Below are positions 19,866 through 30,361 of a stretch of 64,000 nt of DNA, one piece after another. Every line of letters starts with the position of its first letter. Positions within the stretch are counted from its first letter, which is position 1. Position numbers and translations under genes: made by a program. This stretch comes from Myxococcales bacterium. Its GTDB lineage: Bacteria > Myxococcota_A > Polyangia > Haliangiales > Haliangiaceae. The DNA lies in assembly GCA_016716835.1 (NCBI GenBank), contig JADJUW010000001.1:868001-932000 (forward strand), given 5' to 3'. The notes beneath the pieces are model-generated. The model ran no database searches. It was not told where the DNA came from and was given only the letters and a program-made list of their open reading frames with translations.

Positions 19866-21196
19866 GGCTCGTCTTTTACTCCCATTGCGGCAAACAGTTG
19901 CGTGCGCAGCGCGAGCAACCGTCGTAGCGCGCGAGGCGTGAACGTAACACGCTGGTCGGCGGCGAGGGCGGCATATCGGGCGGGCAAGCGTCGGGTGAGC
20001 CGTATCGCCCCGGCTAGGGCACGCGCAGCCGCCGGGTAGCGCGCTTGCATGGCGGCGAGCGCGGCCGGATGTTCAAACGTGAGCGCATGCGCGACGCCGG
20101 TACGTTGCGAGATAACGGCTTCGAGTTCGTCCCTTAGCCAAATCGCGGCCGCGACGGTATCGGCCGCGGTGCGGGGACCGTCGGCAGGGTCTAGCGGCGG
20201 CCGAGCGTTGGTGGCCATTGAGGCGCTTAGGCGCGCGTGGGCCGGCTGCTGGCGGCGCCCTAACGCCAGCAGGGAAACAATCGTCATCAGCGCGATCGCG
20301 AGGCCGACGCCGACGTAGACGGCGCCAGGCGTCAACATCCACTCACGCCGATCGCTGAGCCATCGGTTGAGATCTGCGAGCGACCGAGCGTAGGGGTTGC
20401 GCTGGTCATCAACCCGGCTGAGCGAACCGCTCACCGAGAACTCTTGGCTAAGCACGATTACCCGCGAGGTTTCAGGCCTCGCCAACCAGCGCAAGGTATT
20501 CGTCGCCAGCCTCGCGTTGCCAGAGAATTCAAGCATCCGATTAATCAGCAGGCTGGCGTCGGCATAGGCGACGTAACTGCCGAGGCCGCGCTGGCCTACG
20601 GCGACCAGGCCGAGCCGACGTTGAAACCCGATGATGTTGCGTTGATCCGGCGCAAACGCCAACGGGTGGTTGGTGACGACCTCGGCTACGCCCTCGCAAA
20701 GCGGGGACGTCTGCTGCGGGCCCGCAATGGGCGCCCAACCTAGATTTTGCCAATACGCGTCTGCAGCGATCGAGCCTTCGCCGACTGCCACCAGCCCAAG
20801 GCGTTGCCAGAGCTCGCTATCGATTGCCTCATCGGCGATGATTAGCGCGCCGCCGGCCTCAACGAATGCTAAGATCTCGCCTGCGTCCAAGGTCGGCGTT
20901 GGCGCCACGAGCACCAAAATATCGCCCAAGGCGAGGCTGCTTAGATCTAGTTCACTTGGCGTTTCGACTTGCCAGCCGAGGCCGCGGACGATGCCATAGA
21001 ACCTCGAAAGCGCATTCCAACGCGGAGCGTCGCCTCCGACCTCATGCTCGCCGTCCTGGTCAATCACGGCAGGGGCGGTGTCATCGGCCGGTGCTCCCGC
21101 TTGGGCGTTCGCAGCTGAGGCGGCCCTGGTTATGATGGCGACCGTGATGCACGCGGCCAGCCACCCGCGCATGGTCGGCACCGCGCGCTGATTCAT
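19862..21196 (-). CDS. DUF4350-like membrane protein
   Basis: 444 residues: signal peptide, an extracytoplasmic domain with the GGALIIADEAID segment typical of the DUF4350/GATase-like fold, a transmembrane helix near residues 290-312 (AVYVGVGLAIALMTIVSLLAL), and a cytoplasmic Ala/Arg-rich helical tail. DUF4350 genes commonly sit between MoxR and DUF58 partners, matching this context. It overlaps moxR by 4 bp and its start overlaps the stop of the Roadblock gene. Its molecular role is unknown. Confidence 0.65.
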
Positions 21197-21561
21197 CAGT
21201 ATCCCATTTCCACGCGGAGCAGGGCGGTGGCGCGCTTGGCATGCTGCAAGGCCTGGGCGATTGCCATGGGCGCATGCGTCGCAAGCACCATGTAATAGCC
21301 ATCGCTCACCGGCATGATCAGCACGTCAAGCCTGCGATGTTCGACAATGACGTGCTCGGCATCGCCGAAATGGAGCGTATGCAGCGCGGCCTGGATGCCT
21401 TGCAGCACGACGCCAAAGTGCGCGGCAAAAAGGTCCCATTCGATACTGGGGACGCCATGGGCGTCGACCAGCTCGCCGTCGAACGCAGAAAACGCGCCGC
21501 CAATCGCGCCTGGGGCGCGCTCCACAGCTTGTTGCAAGATCTGCTGAAACGTCGATGCCAT
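21196..21561 (-). CDS. Roadblock/LC7 domain protein (MglB-like fold)
   Basis: 121 residues forming a single Roadblock/LC7 unit: the N-terminal helix MASTFQQILQQAVER, a small beta-sheet around GGAFSAFDGELVD, and the final strand and helix DGYYMVLATHAP. Members such as MglB regulate Ras-like GTPases by forming dimers. No GTPase gene is in this window, so the partner is unknown. It is translationally coupled (TGATG) to the downstream DUF4350 gene, tying it to the MoxR operon. Confidence 0.7.
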   Translation of the reverse strand: MASTFQQILQQAVERAPGAIGGAFSAFDGELVDAHGVPSIEWDLFAAHFGVVLQGIQAALHTLHFGDAEHVIVEHRRLDVLIMPVSDGYYMVLATHAPMAIAQALQHAKRATALLRVEMGY

Positions 21562-21575
21562 ACCCAGCCCTGCGC

Positions 21576-21764
21576 TTAGTCGCGTTGCAACAACGCCAAT
21601 CGAGCCAGCTCGCGGCCCGCCGCGATCACGCAGGCGCCCATGACCATGACCAGCGTGGAGGCCGCGTAGTCACGCTCGGCAAGGAAACTCAGGGCCTCGC
21701 GAAAAAAAACCAGGCTACCCAGCAACAGGGCGATGGCGAGCACTTCGTAAAGCAGGCGCCGCAT
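21576..21764 (-). CDS. Small two-helix membrane protein (62 aa)
   Basis: A short protein with two hydrophobic segments (YEVLAIALLLGSLVFF and TLVMVMGACVIAAG). It fits exactly between the membrane-protein gene ending at 21769 and the Roadblock gene starting at 21561, which supports it as a real operon member. An in-frame extension up to 21875 overlaps the upstream gene and looks non-coding, so ATG 21764 is used. Function unknown. Confidence 0.5.
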   Translation of the reverse strand: MRRLLYEVLAIALLLGSLVFFREALSFLAERDYAASTLVMVMGACVIAAGRELARLALLQRD

Positions 21765-21768
21765 GATG

Positions 21769-22563
21769 TTAGCGTAGCACGGATATCGCCGTGACGGCGG
21801 CGACGCCGGTTGCGATCGCGATGACAAAGCCAGGGCGCAACGTGGCGCGTTGCCCAAGCGCGTCGATGCTCGCAAGGAGCGCTGGGTCGCCTGCGCGATG
21901 GCGGTCGAGTACGCCGATGATCGCCCACACGACGATGCCGAGCCACGTCAACAGCGCGCCCAGCCCAAGCAGAATTTGCATGGCGCGGTGGCGCTCGCCA
22001 TAGAGCTCAACGATGCGCTCGAGAAACCTCGTGTCGTACAATATATGCCCAAGCAGCGCGACGGGCATGATGGCGGTCACGGCAGTCAGGCCCCAGAACA
22101 TGCGTTCGCGGCGGGCCCACCTTGGGGGGCGAGGGCGACTACTCAGCTTGGTCGTCACGATGGCGCCGCCGGCAGGGAGGGCGCCGGCCGCGACCCACGC
22201 GATCGATAGAATGTAGACCACCAAGCTCGCGCTGGTCGCGAGCAGGCGCAGCGCGGGATAACGCGCCAACGAGACTAGCTCCGGCATCGCAACAAGCGGC
22301 GCGAGCAGGCAAAAGGGAACGGCCCACAGCAGCAACCACTCGCGCCGCCGCCAAATGCCGAGGCCCAGACATAAAGGTGGCGCCGCAACCATCACCACGT
22401 CCGCCACCGTCCAACCATCGCCCGCGCGCGATAGCATGGGCCACAGCAACAGCTGCGCCCACGCATTAAGCCCCAAAAACGTCGCAATTAGCCCATTGGT
22501 AAGGGTTTGACGCGCGCGCGGGGCAGGCGCGTAGTCGGCGCGGGGACTTTGCATCGCAGCCAC
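21769..22563 (-). CDS. Polytopic membrane protein, first gene of the MoxR operon
   Basis: 264 residues with about seven predicted hydrophobic helices, starting at TNGLIATFLGLNAWAQLLLW. No recognised family motif. The start is GTG 22563 or ATG 22554. It is the first gene of the minus-strand cluster running to 17324 and is divergent from cmk, so the promoters of both lie in the short gap at about 22564-22630. Confidence 0.55.
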   Translation of the reverse strand: MAAMQSPRADYAPAPRARQTLTNGLIATFLGLNAWAQLLLWPMLSRAGDGWTVADVVMVAAPPLCLGLGIWRRREWLLLWAVPFCLLAPLVAMPELVSLARYPALRLLATSASLVVYILSIAWVAAGALPAGGAIVTTKLSSRPRPPRWARRERMFWGLTAVTAIMPVALLGHILYDTRFLERIVELYGERHRAMQILLGLGALLTWLGIVVWAIIGVLDRHRAGDPALLASIDALGQRATLRPGFVIAIATGVAAVTAISVLR

Positions 22564-22629
22564 GAGGCTAGCATTTCGATCAGGCTTTGACGTAGAGTTT
22601 TGCCGCCGCGTTGTGTAGTGTCCGCCGCC

Positions 22630-23307
22630 GTGGCACTGGTTATTACGATTGATGGGCCCGCCGGCGCTGGCAAGTCGACGTTGGCGCGCATGCTGGCGCA
22701 GGCGCTAGGCCTCGCACTGCTCGACACCGGCGCGATCTATCGCAGCGTCGCCCTGCTGGCGCTGGAGGCCGGCACCTCGCTGGATGACGCGCCTGCCTTG
22801 GCTGCGCTCGCCGGCACGATGACCCTCCGGTTTGCGTTTGAAGGCGACGTCAATCGCGTCTTTGTCAACGGTCGAGACGTAACGGCGCTGGTGCGGCGGC
22901 CTGATATCTCGCTGGCAACGTCGCAGGTCTCGGCGCATCCCGGGGTGCGGACCGCGCTCCTCAATCTCCAGCGGCAGCTGGGCGATGTCGAGCCAGGCGT
23001 CGTAGTCGAAGGCCGTGACACGGGCACCGTGGTTTTTCCTCACGCGGCCATTAAGTTCTTTCTAACCGCCGGCGATGAGGTTCGCGCGCGGCGGCGCGTC
23101 GCGGAGCAACAAGCCTCTGGCCACGACGTCGATTTCGCCGAGACCCTCAAGGAAATCAGGCAACGCGACGAGCGCGATAGCTCGCGTGGTACCGCGCCGC
23201 TCAAGGCGGCCGACGATGCGGTCGTCGTCGATTCGTCGGGACGAGATTTGGAAGACGTTTTGCGCGAAATGCTGAAGGTCGTGCACGCAATCCAGAAACC
23301 GCGCTAG
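22630..23307 (+). CDS. cmk: Cytidylate kinase
   Basis: About 225 residues. The P-loop IDGPAGAGKSTLARMLA lies at the N-terminus, followed by the LLDTGAIYRSVALLAL acceptor region, VVVEGRDTGTVVFPHA and the LID-region motif RQRDERDSSRGTAPLKAADDA. It phosphorylates CMP/dCMP with ATP. cmk directly before rpsA is a widely conserved order in Proteobacteria. GTG 22630 places the first strand next to the start; GTG 22618 or TTG 22600 are possible alternatives and no clear ribosome site decides it. Confidence 0.93.
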   Translation: MALVITIDGPAGAGKSTLARMLAQALGLALLDTGAIYRSVALLALEAGTSLDDAPALAALAGTMTLRFAFEGDVNRVFVNGRDVTALVRRPDISLATSQVSAHPGVRTALLNLQRQLGDVEPGVVVEGRDTGTVVFPHAAIKFFLTAGDEVRARRRVAEQQASGHDVDFAETLKEIRQRDERDSSRGTAPLKAADDAVVVDSSGRDLEDVLREMLKVVHAIQKPR

Positions 23308-23450
23308 ACGCCTACGGCCAGGCTGCTGGCGGCGTTTTGCGCTTAGCAATCCGGGTTGACAAACCTACCCCGGCAGAGTACGTCTGGCGGCCACCGGGGA
23401 CCGCAGCAACGCCTGCGCCCTCGGAATATCTGAAGGACGGTACCGACTAC

Positions 23451-25160
<1,710 letters not shown>

Positions 25161-25207
25161 TGGCACGCGCCGAGCGGGCGCAGGCATCTTTGCTATAGTG
25201 CGGCGCC

Positions 25208-26566
25208 ATGGCAGACGAACCAGTGCCGTCACCTCAGCCTGACGACGTATCGCAGCCGAATCTACGCCCGGTCGAGCTGCCACCCAACACGGCGATCGCC
25301 ACCCTGCTGCGGTTCTTGCGTCGCTGGGGCTTTCCCTTGTTTATCTTGCTGGTCCTAATTTTGGGCCGAAGCGTGCTATTGCCCTTTGTCTTCGCGGTGC
25401 TGGTCGCCTACCTCCTAGCGCCGGTTGTACGGTGGCTGGCGCAGACCAAGTCGGGCAAGCCACGCATGGCGCGTGGCCTCGCGATCGTCCTGTGTTATGC
25501 GGCGTTTCTTACCGCCGTCGGGGGGTTTGTCACCATTTTGGCGCCCCGAATTGCCGACGACGTCCAGCGCGTCGGCGAGGAGGCACCGGGCATGATCGAA
25601 GCCTTAGATAAAGAGTGGCTGCCCAAGACGGCGGCCTGGCTCGAGAGCCATTTCCCGTTCCTCAAACCCAAGCCCGTGCCGCCGTCGGTGCTTGATCTTG
25701 ATGGGTCGGGACTGCCTCCTGGGACCATCTTCACGACCAAGCAAATGGCGGATGGCCGGGTCGCGGTGCAGTTGCTTCCCGGTGGCCTTGAGGTGCGTCC
25801 CGTAGGCTCGGGGTATCGCATTCTGCCCAACGAGGACCCGCCGGCAGCGGCGAGCCTGGAGGACCGCCTGCGCGCCTGGGTGGCCTCAAGCATGGTGGGC
25901 CTGAAATCTCAAGGACGTCGCCTGGTGGCGACGGGCCAGAGCATTGTTGGTGGCGTGTTTCGCGGCATTTTCACCTTCTTTATTGTCTTGATGTTGGCGG
26001 CCTTCATCCTCATCGATATGGAAAAGGTCCATAAGTTTCTGCGCCTGCTATTTCCACCCAGCGCGCGCGGCGACTACGACGCGATTATTGCCGGCGTTGA
26101 TCGCGGGCTGTCGGGGGTGATCCGCGGCCAGCTCATTATTTGCCTCGTCAACGGCATCCTCACCTATATTGGGCTCGTCATTTTCGACGTGAAATACGCC
26201 TTGGTGCTTGGCTTCGTCGCCGGCATCATGAGTTTGATCCCAATCTTCGGCTCAATTCTGTCGACGATTCCGATCGTCATCTCGGCCTTGGTCTCGGGGC
26301 CTGAAGGCATCGATATCGTGCGCGCCGCCGCCGCCGGCGGGTGGATCGCGGGTATCCACCTCCTCGAGGCGAACTTCTTAAATCCAAAAATCATTGGCAC
26401 CGCTGCCAATATCCATCCTGTGCTGGTGGTGTTTTCGCTCGTGCTCGGCGAGCACAGCTTTGGGCTGGTGGGGGCCTTGCTCGCGGTGCCTGTCGCTTCG
26501 ACGATCCAGGTCTTGTTCTTGTTTTTCTACCGCAAGGCGTGGAAAGACCCCAAGGCTTTCGCCTAA
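25208..26566 (+). CDS. AI-2E family transporter (PerM-like)
   Basis: 452 residues. N-terminal hydrophobic pair (FPLFILLVLILGRSVLLPFVF), a soluble insertion of about 150 residues, then the C-terminal membrane block with FVAGIMSLIPIFGSILSTIP and the final helices, the AI-2E/PerM/YdiK pattern. The family exports varied small substrates or ions; the substrate here cannot be inferred. The soluble insertion (about 110-240) contains a Pro/Gly-rich stretch and is longer than in E. coli PerM. It lies 47 bp after rpsA. Confidence 0.85.
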   Translation: MADEPVPSPQPDDVSQPNLRPVELPPNTAIATLLRFLRRWGFPLFILLVLILGRSVLLPFVFAVLVAYLLAPVVRWLAQTKSGKPRMARGLAIVLCYAAFLTAVGGFVTILAPRIADDVQRVGEEAPGMIEALDKEWLPKTAAWLESHFPFLKPKPVPPSVLDLDGSGLPPGTIFTTKQMADGRVAVQLLPGGLEVRPVGSGYRILPNEDPPAAASLEDRLRAWVASSMVGLKSQGRRLVATGQSIVGGVFRGIFTFFIVLMLAAFILIDMEKVHKFLRLLFPPSARGDYDAIIAGVDRGLSGVIRGQLIICLVNGILTYIGLVIFDVKYALVLGFVAGIMSLIPIFGSILSTIPIVISALVSGPEGIDIVRAAAAGGWIAGIHLLEANFLNPKIIGTAANIHPVLVVFSLVLGEHSFGLVGALLAVPVASTIQVLFLFFYRKAWKDPKAFA

Positions 26567-26620
26567 GCCGACTCTGCGCGAAGCGAGCGCCGGCGGACTG
26601 CGCGCCGTTTCGGTGTGAGG

Positions 26621-27125
26621 CTGGGGCTGTCCCCCTCATAGGACGGTGGACAACGGCGCTTTGATGGCGGTTTGGTCTCGTAAGTTGGCGAGAGCATTAC
26701 TTGGATGTGGCCCGCGGATGTCCGACCAATCTGGCACGGGGTTTGAATTAGGTATTCTCGTTATGAAAACAAAACCAAATCAATCCTCGCGATGTCGCTT
26801 GTTTGCTCGATGGGCGCCGGCTGCCTCCGGGCGAGTCGGGCAGCGCCGACGACACGTACAAAGCCAGGGACCTCGCCCCCGTGCCCACCGCGCCCGAGTT
26901 GGGCTTTGAAGAGCAAGTGGATGCCAGTATTCCAATCGGATCGATTAACGAATCGTCGCAAGCGGCGATTACGGAGATGGGTTGGAAGTTTTATGCGTGC
27001 CCGGAATTCATCCACAACATGGCGTCAACATTTAAATCCCAGGGCATAGATTATGGATCGCCTGGGATAGCGCCACCTCCAGGCATCTGGGGCCAGACCC
27101 AGTCTGGCCATGTCGTGACCCAGGC
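26621..27125 (+). repeat. Constant block, copy 1 of the island cassette
   Basis: About 500 bp nearly identical to 28324-28831 and 36026-36533. It begins at CTGGGGCT.TCCCCCTCATAG, includes the leader region and the first ~130 codons of the secreted-protein gene, and ends abruptly at GGCCATGT.GTGAC. Confidence 0.85.
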
Positions 27126-27298
27126 CATATTCCACGCGTACAACGCCATCAACCCCGAAAAACCCCGGACAAGAAGGATTAAGCCAACTCACCTGTGCAA
27201 GTGACGTACTAACCATCGAAGTGAGCTCGACCGTGCCAGGAACTGAGGTGTGCTTCGCTGTCAACAATGGCAGCTTCCACGGCTTTATTTGCCAATAG
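26763..27298 (+). pseudogene. Constant/variable secreted protein, copy 1 (frame broken)
   Basis: First of three paralogs. Relative to copy 2 it lacks one A in the run after ATGAAAACA and one T at GGCTGCCT, which together change frame within the signal peptide. A further shift lies near 27150-27165, after which the frame reads LTCASD, then AVNNGSFHGFICQ and TAG (27296-27298) as in the other copies. All four Cys positions are kept. Either it is a degraded copy or the shifts are base-calling errors; the many homopolymer shifts elsewhere in the window make the second possible. Confidence 0.6.
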
Positions 27299-27459
27299 CC
27301 CATATCTAGGACCCAGGGGGGATGGTCGCATCTGTGCTCGGTAGTAGCGTGCCGAGGTTTGTCACTGCGAGTGCGATCGCGAGGCGACTGGTGGCGATCG
27401 CAATGGCGACGGACCTAACCGGCTTTGTCGGAAAAATGAGACACTGATAAGGAAAGACA

Positions 27460-28140
27460 ATGACGAATATGCGCAGTGCGAGCCAAATGCAAAATTTATA
27501 TCGAGTGCGCCTGGTATTGCTGCTGGGTGCCGCAATTTCCGTTGCGTGCAGCAACAAGCAAAATGGCAAAATATCCAATGCCGGAGAGGCCGAGGCTGGT
27601 TCGCCTGTCATTGCGACAACAAAGGCGGACAACGAAAGTGGAGACCAGTTGATGGTGGCGACCCCAGGCGCTGCGCCTGTCGTTGCGACAACCAAGGCGC
27701 CCACGGGCTGCTCGGAGGTTGACTGCATGTTGGCGGAGAAGCCGCTGGCGTGCTGCACAAAATACCGGAGGAGCGCCGGCAGCAGGCCGGCCGCAAGCAC
27801 GAGCGGGCCGCACGAAGATCTTGACCGGGCGGAGACTCAGAGCGGCCGCAGCAGGCCGGCCGCAAGCACGACCGAGCTTGACGAAGATCTCGACATGGCG
27901 GCGTTTCATAGCGGCGTTTCCAGCGTGAAAGCCCGCTTGACATCGTGCAGCGCAAAATCTAGCGCCAGGGGCAAAATCAACGTGCGCGTAAAAATTGGCG
28001 GCGATGGTAGGGTAAGCAGCACCACAGTGCTTGGGTCGTTCGACGACGCGGTGGGCTCATGCGTCGCCGCCGCGCTGCAAACGGCGACGTTCAAGAAAAC
28101 CCAAAACGGCGGACAGTTTGACCTGCCGATCGCCTTTTAA
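27460..28140 (+). CDS. Lipoprotein with AgmX/PglI-type TonB-like C-terminal tail
   Basis: 226 residues. A lipoprotein-type signal ends at Cys (LLLGAAISVAC). The middle is low complexity and contains two tandem 23-residue repeats (SRPAASTSGPHEDLD / SRPAASTTELDEDLD) plus a repeated PVxATTKA unit. The last ~70 residues (INVRVKIGGDGRVSST, then CVAAALQTATFKKT and FDLPIAF) match the TonB-like tail found on myxobacterial AgmX/PglI-type proteins. It follows cassette copy 1. The role is probably periplasmic, but the partner is unknown. Confidence 0.6.
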   Translation: MTNMRSASQMQNLYRVRLVLLLGAAISVACSNKQNGKISNAGEAEAGSPVIATTKADNESGDQLMVATPGAAPVVATTKAPTGCSEVDCMLAEKPLACCTKYRRSAGSRPAASTSGPHEDLDRAETQSGRSRPAASTTELDEDLDMAAFHSGVSSVKARLTSCSAKSSARGKINVRVKIGGDGRVSSTTVLGSFDDAVGSCVAAALQTATFKKTQNGGQFDLPIAF

Positions 28141-28465
28141 GCGCATCGCGACGCGCGGCAGGGCCGTGCGATGGCTGCCGGTTGCTGACCGTCGTTGTGG
28201 TTGAGGGTGGCGCATGTCGAAATCTGGTGAGTCCCCGACTGCCAGCCGCTGCCCTAGCTGACCGACGTCCGCCAATTTCGCTCAGAGTTTACTAATCTCT
28301 CTGCGCGGCGTCCCCCTGCGGGCCTGGGGCTCTCCCCCTCATAGCAGGGTGGACAACGGCGCTTTGATGGCGGTTTGGTCTCGTAAGTTGGCGAGAGCAT
28401 TACTTGGATGTGGCCCGCGGATGTCCGACCAATCTGGCACGGGGTTTGAATTAGGTATTCTCGTT
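28141..28465 (+). other. Gap carrying the left part of cassette copy 2
   Basis: No convincing gene. From 28324 the sequence is the conserved leader of cassette copy 2, which keeps an open frame from 28349 but diverges from copy 3 without codon constraint, so it is likely regulatory. 28141-28323 has no recognised feature. Confidence 0.4.
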
Positions 28466-28831
28466 ATGAAAACAAAAACCAAATCAATCCTCGCGATGTC
28501 GCTTGTTTGCTCGATGGGCGCCGGCTGCCTTTCGGGCGAGTCGGGCAGCGCCGACGACACGTACAAAGCCAGGGACCTAGCCCCCGTGCCCACCGCGCCC
28601 GAGTTGGGCTTTGAAGAGCAAGTGGATGCCAGTATTCCAATCGGATCGATTAACGAATCGTCGCAAGCGGCGATTACGGAGATGGGTTGGAAGTTTTATG
28701 TGTGCCCGGAATTCATCCACAACATGGCGTCAACATTTAAATCCCAGGGCATAGATTATGGATCGCCTGGGATAGCGCCACCTCCAGGCATCTGGGGCCA
28801 GACTCAGTCTGGCCATGTGGTGACTGAAGCC
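28324..28831 (+). repeat. Constant block, copy 2 of the island cassette
   Basis: Nearly identical over ~500 bp to the blocks at 26621 and 36026, including about 140 bp before the ATG. Similarity stops sharply after GGCCATGTGGTGACTGA. Confidence 0.85.
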
Positions 28832-29002
28832 AGATTCGACGATCTTACAATCCCCCCGCCAATCGGTGGGACTCCTTCATTGCCTGCATATTTGTTGTGG
28901 TGCTCAAGCGACGTACCAGCAATTTCTGTGGGGGCGCGCTTCTCCGGCACGCCATGTGTGGCAGTCAACAACGGCAGCTTCCACGGCTTTATTTGCCAAT
29001 AG
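28466..29002 (+). CDS. Constant/variable secreted protein, copy 2
   Basis: 178 residues from ATG 28466. An N-terminal lipoprotein-like signal (MKTKTKSILAMSLVCSMGAG followed by Cys) leads into a constant region up to about residue 123 (GQTQSGHVV). A variable stretch of about 40 residues follows, then an invariant C-terminus AVNNGSFHGFICQ. Four Cys are shared by all copies after the lipid Cys: in CPEF, in the C-x-SD motif, before AVNN and in FICQ, suggesting two disulfides. No known domain was recognised. A longer frame from 28349 exists but probably is leader. The next gene is a Kelch-repeat lipoprotein. Confidence 0.7.
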   Translation: MKTKTKSILAMSLVCSMGAGCLSGESGSADDTYKARDLAPVPTAPELGFEEQVDASIPIGSINESSQAAITEMGWKFYVCPEFIHNMASTFKSQGIDYGSPGIAPPPGIWGQTQSGHVVTEARFDDLTIPPPIGGTPSLPAYLLWCSSDVPAISVGARFSGTPCVAVNNGSFHGFICQ

Positions 29003-29055
29003 CCACTTCTGCAAAGACGGATTTTTATTTTCGCTCGAATCCAAAAAAGGTACAC

Positions 29056-30183
29056 ATGACATTTCGAAATATGATACCCGTGGTGTCGCTACTTGCGACA
29101 ACACTTAGTGTTGCGTGCATTGACCCCGCCTTGGCGCCATGTGACGGCGCAGGCTGCGAACCCGCGCTGCCGACGTGTGGCGATGGTGAGATTTCGGCGT
29201 CATCGGGCGAGGCCTGCGATGATCACAACACGCAGGACGGCGACGGCTGCAACAGTACTTGTCAGTTTGAGCCAGCGGTTTGGCGGCGGTTGCAGCCTGC
29301 AGAGTCGCCGCCGGCGCGGCAGCAAGCCGCCATCGCCTACGACGCGCAACGCGGCGTGGCTGTATTGTTTGGCGGTGGGGGTAACGCAAACTACCACTAC
29401 AACGATACTTGGGAGTGGAACGGCACCACGTGGACGCTGCGCACGCCAGCGGTGTCACCGCCCGCACGTCGTGAGGCCGGCATGGCTTATGATGCCAAGC
29501 GGCAGCGCGTTGTGCTATTTGGTGGCGTAAATTACGCTTCGGGGGGAGTTCTCGGCGACATGTGGGAGTGGGACGGTACGACGTGGACGTTGCTGTCGCC
29601 GCCGACGTCGCCACCTGCGCGCTATGGCCCGGCCATGGTTTATGACGCGGCTCGCGAGGTAGTCGTGCTCGCCGGTGGCCAGTCCACAATCCCCTTCAGG
29701 GACACCTGGCAATGGGATGGCACAACGTGGACTGAGCTTGCGATGACGACGCCGTGGTTCCATCGCAATGCTCCCATCGCATACGATGGCCATCGAGAGC
29801 GAGTTGTTTTGTTGGGGAGCAGTAATTCACAGTCACTCGATGTCACGACATCGGAATGGGACGCCCTTAACTGGACACAAGTCGTGCCGCAAGCTTCACC
29901 GAAGGCGGCAGAAGGTCGAGTCATGACGTACGACGCGTTTCGGCAACGAACCATTTTGTTTGGAGGCCGCCAAGGCAATAGCCCCGCGGACGATACGTGG
30001 TCGTGGGATGGTACCGCCTTTGTTGAGCTGCCGGCAGGCGGCGATGGTCCGCCGCCTGCTCGCATGTTTGGGGCGATGGTGTACGACGCTGCGCGCACCA
30101 GCGTGTTGCTCTTTGGCGGTGCCGCGCAGGAGTGGGGTGGTGGACCAGCGGTACTATTTGGCGATACGTGGGAGTTTCGCTAG
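29056..30183 (+). CDS. Kelch-repeat lipoprotein with myxococcal Cys-rich repeat
   Basis: 375 residues from ATG 29056, which is preceded by AAGG 5 nt away. A lipoprotein signal ends in SVAC, followed by a DUF4215/myxococcal Cys-rich repeat (CGDGEISASSGEACDDH with DGDGCNSTC). About six Kelch-type propeller blades follow, each with the pattern PPAR, then MAYDAKRxRVVLFGG, then DTWEWDGTTWT. A six-bladed beta-propeller on the outer envelope is likely, perhaps for adhesion or ligand binding. A longer frame from 28897 overlaps cassette copy 2 and is not used. Confidence 0.8.
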   Translation: MTFRNMIPVVSLLATTLSVACIDPALAPCDGAGCEPALPTCGDGEISASSGEACDDHNTQDGDGCNSTCQFEPAVWRRLQPAESPPARQQAAIAYDAQRGVAVLFGGGGNANYHYNDTWEWNGTTWTLRTPAVSPPARREAGMAYDAKRQRVVLFGGVNYASGGVLGDMWEWDGTTWTLLSPPTSPPARYGPAMVYDAAREVVVLAGGQSTIPFRDTWQWDGTTWTELAMTTPWFHRNAPIAYDGHRERVVLLGSSNSQSLDVTTSEWDALNWTQVVPQASPKAAEGRVMTYDAFRQRTILFGGRQGNSPADDTWSWDGTAFVELPAGGDGPPPARMFGAMVYDAARTSVLLFGGAAQEWGGGPAVLFGDTWEFR

Positions 30184-30315
30184 TCGCCAACGCGGACGTG
30201 GCACATGAGGTGCTTTGTCGCCAATCTCAGTGATCTGAAGGCTTCAAATCACCGCGGATCCGGCATCTTGCAACCCGGCAGCCCCGGCCCTGCGCCTTCC
30301 ACCCTCCGCCCTTTC

Positions 30316-30327
30316 GGCCTAGAATTT
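30316..30327 (+). repeat. Island 12-mer GGCCTAGAATTT, copy 1
   Basis: Exact 12-mer found four times between 30.3 and 33.5 kb (also 31334-31345 on plus, 32764-32775 and 33448-33459 on minus). This copy and the 31334 copy share TTTCGGCCTAGAATTT. Confidence 0.5.
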
Positions 30328-30361
30328 CCTATCCTCTGGTTTCGGCATAAGATAACGCCTT

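Noticed and set aside
22564..22629. tRNA or riboswitch between the divergent membrane gene and cmk
   Set aside because: Too short and no cloverleaf or conserved aptamer pattern; only promoter space.
27781..27920. CRISPR-like short tandem repeat
   Set aside because: Only two units, in frame with codons of a lipoprotein gene; no spacers or cas genes.
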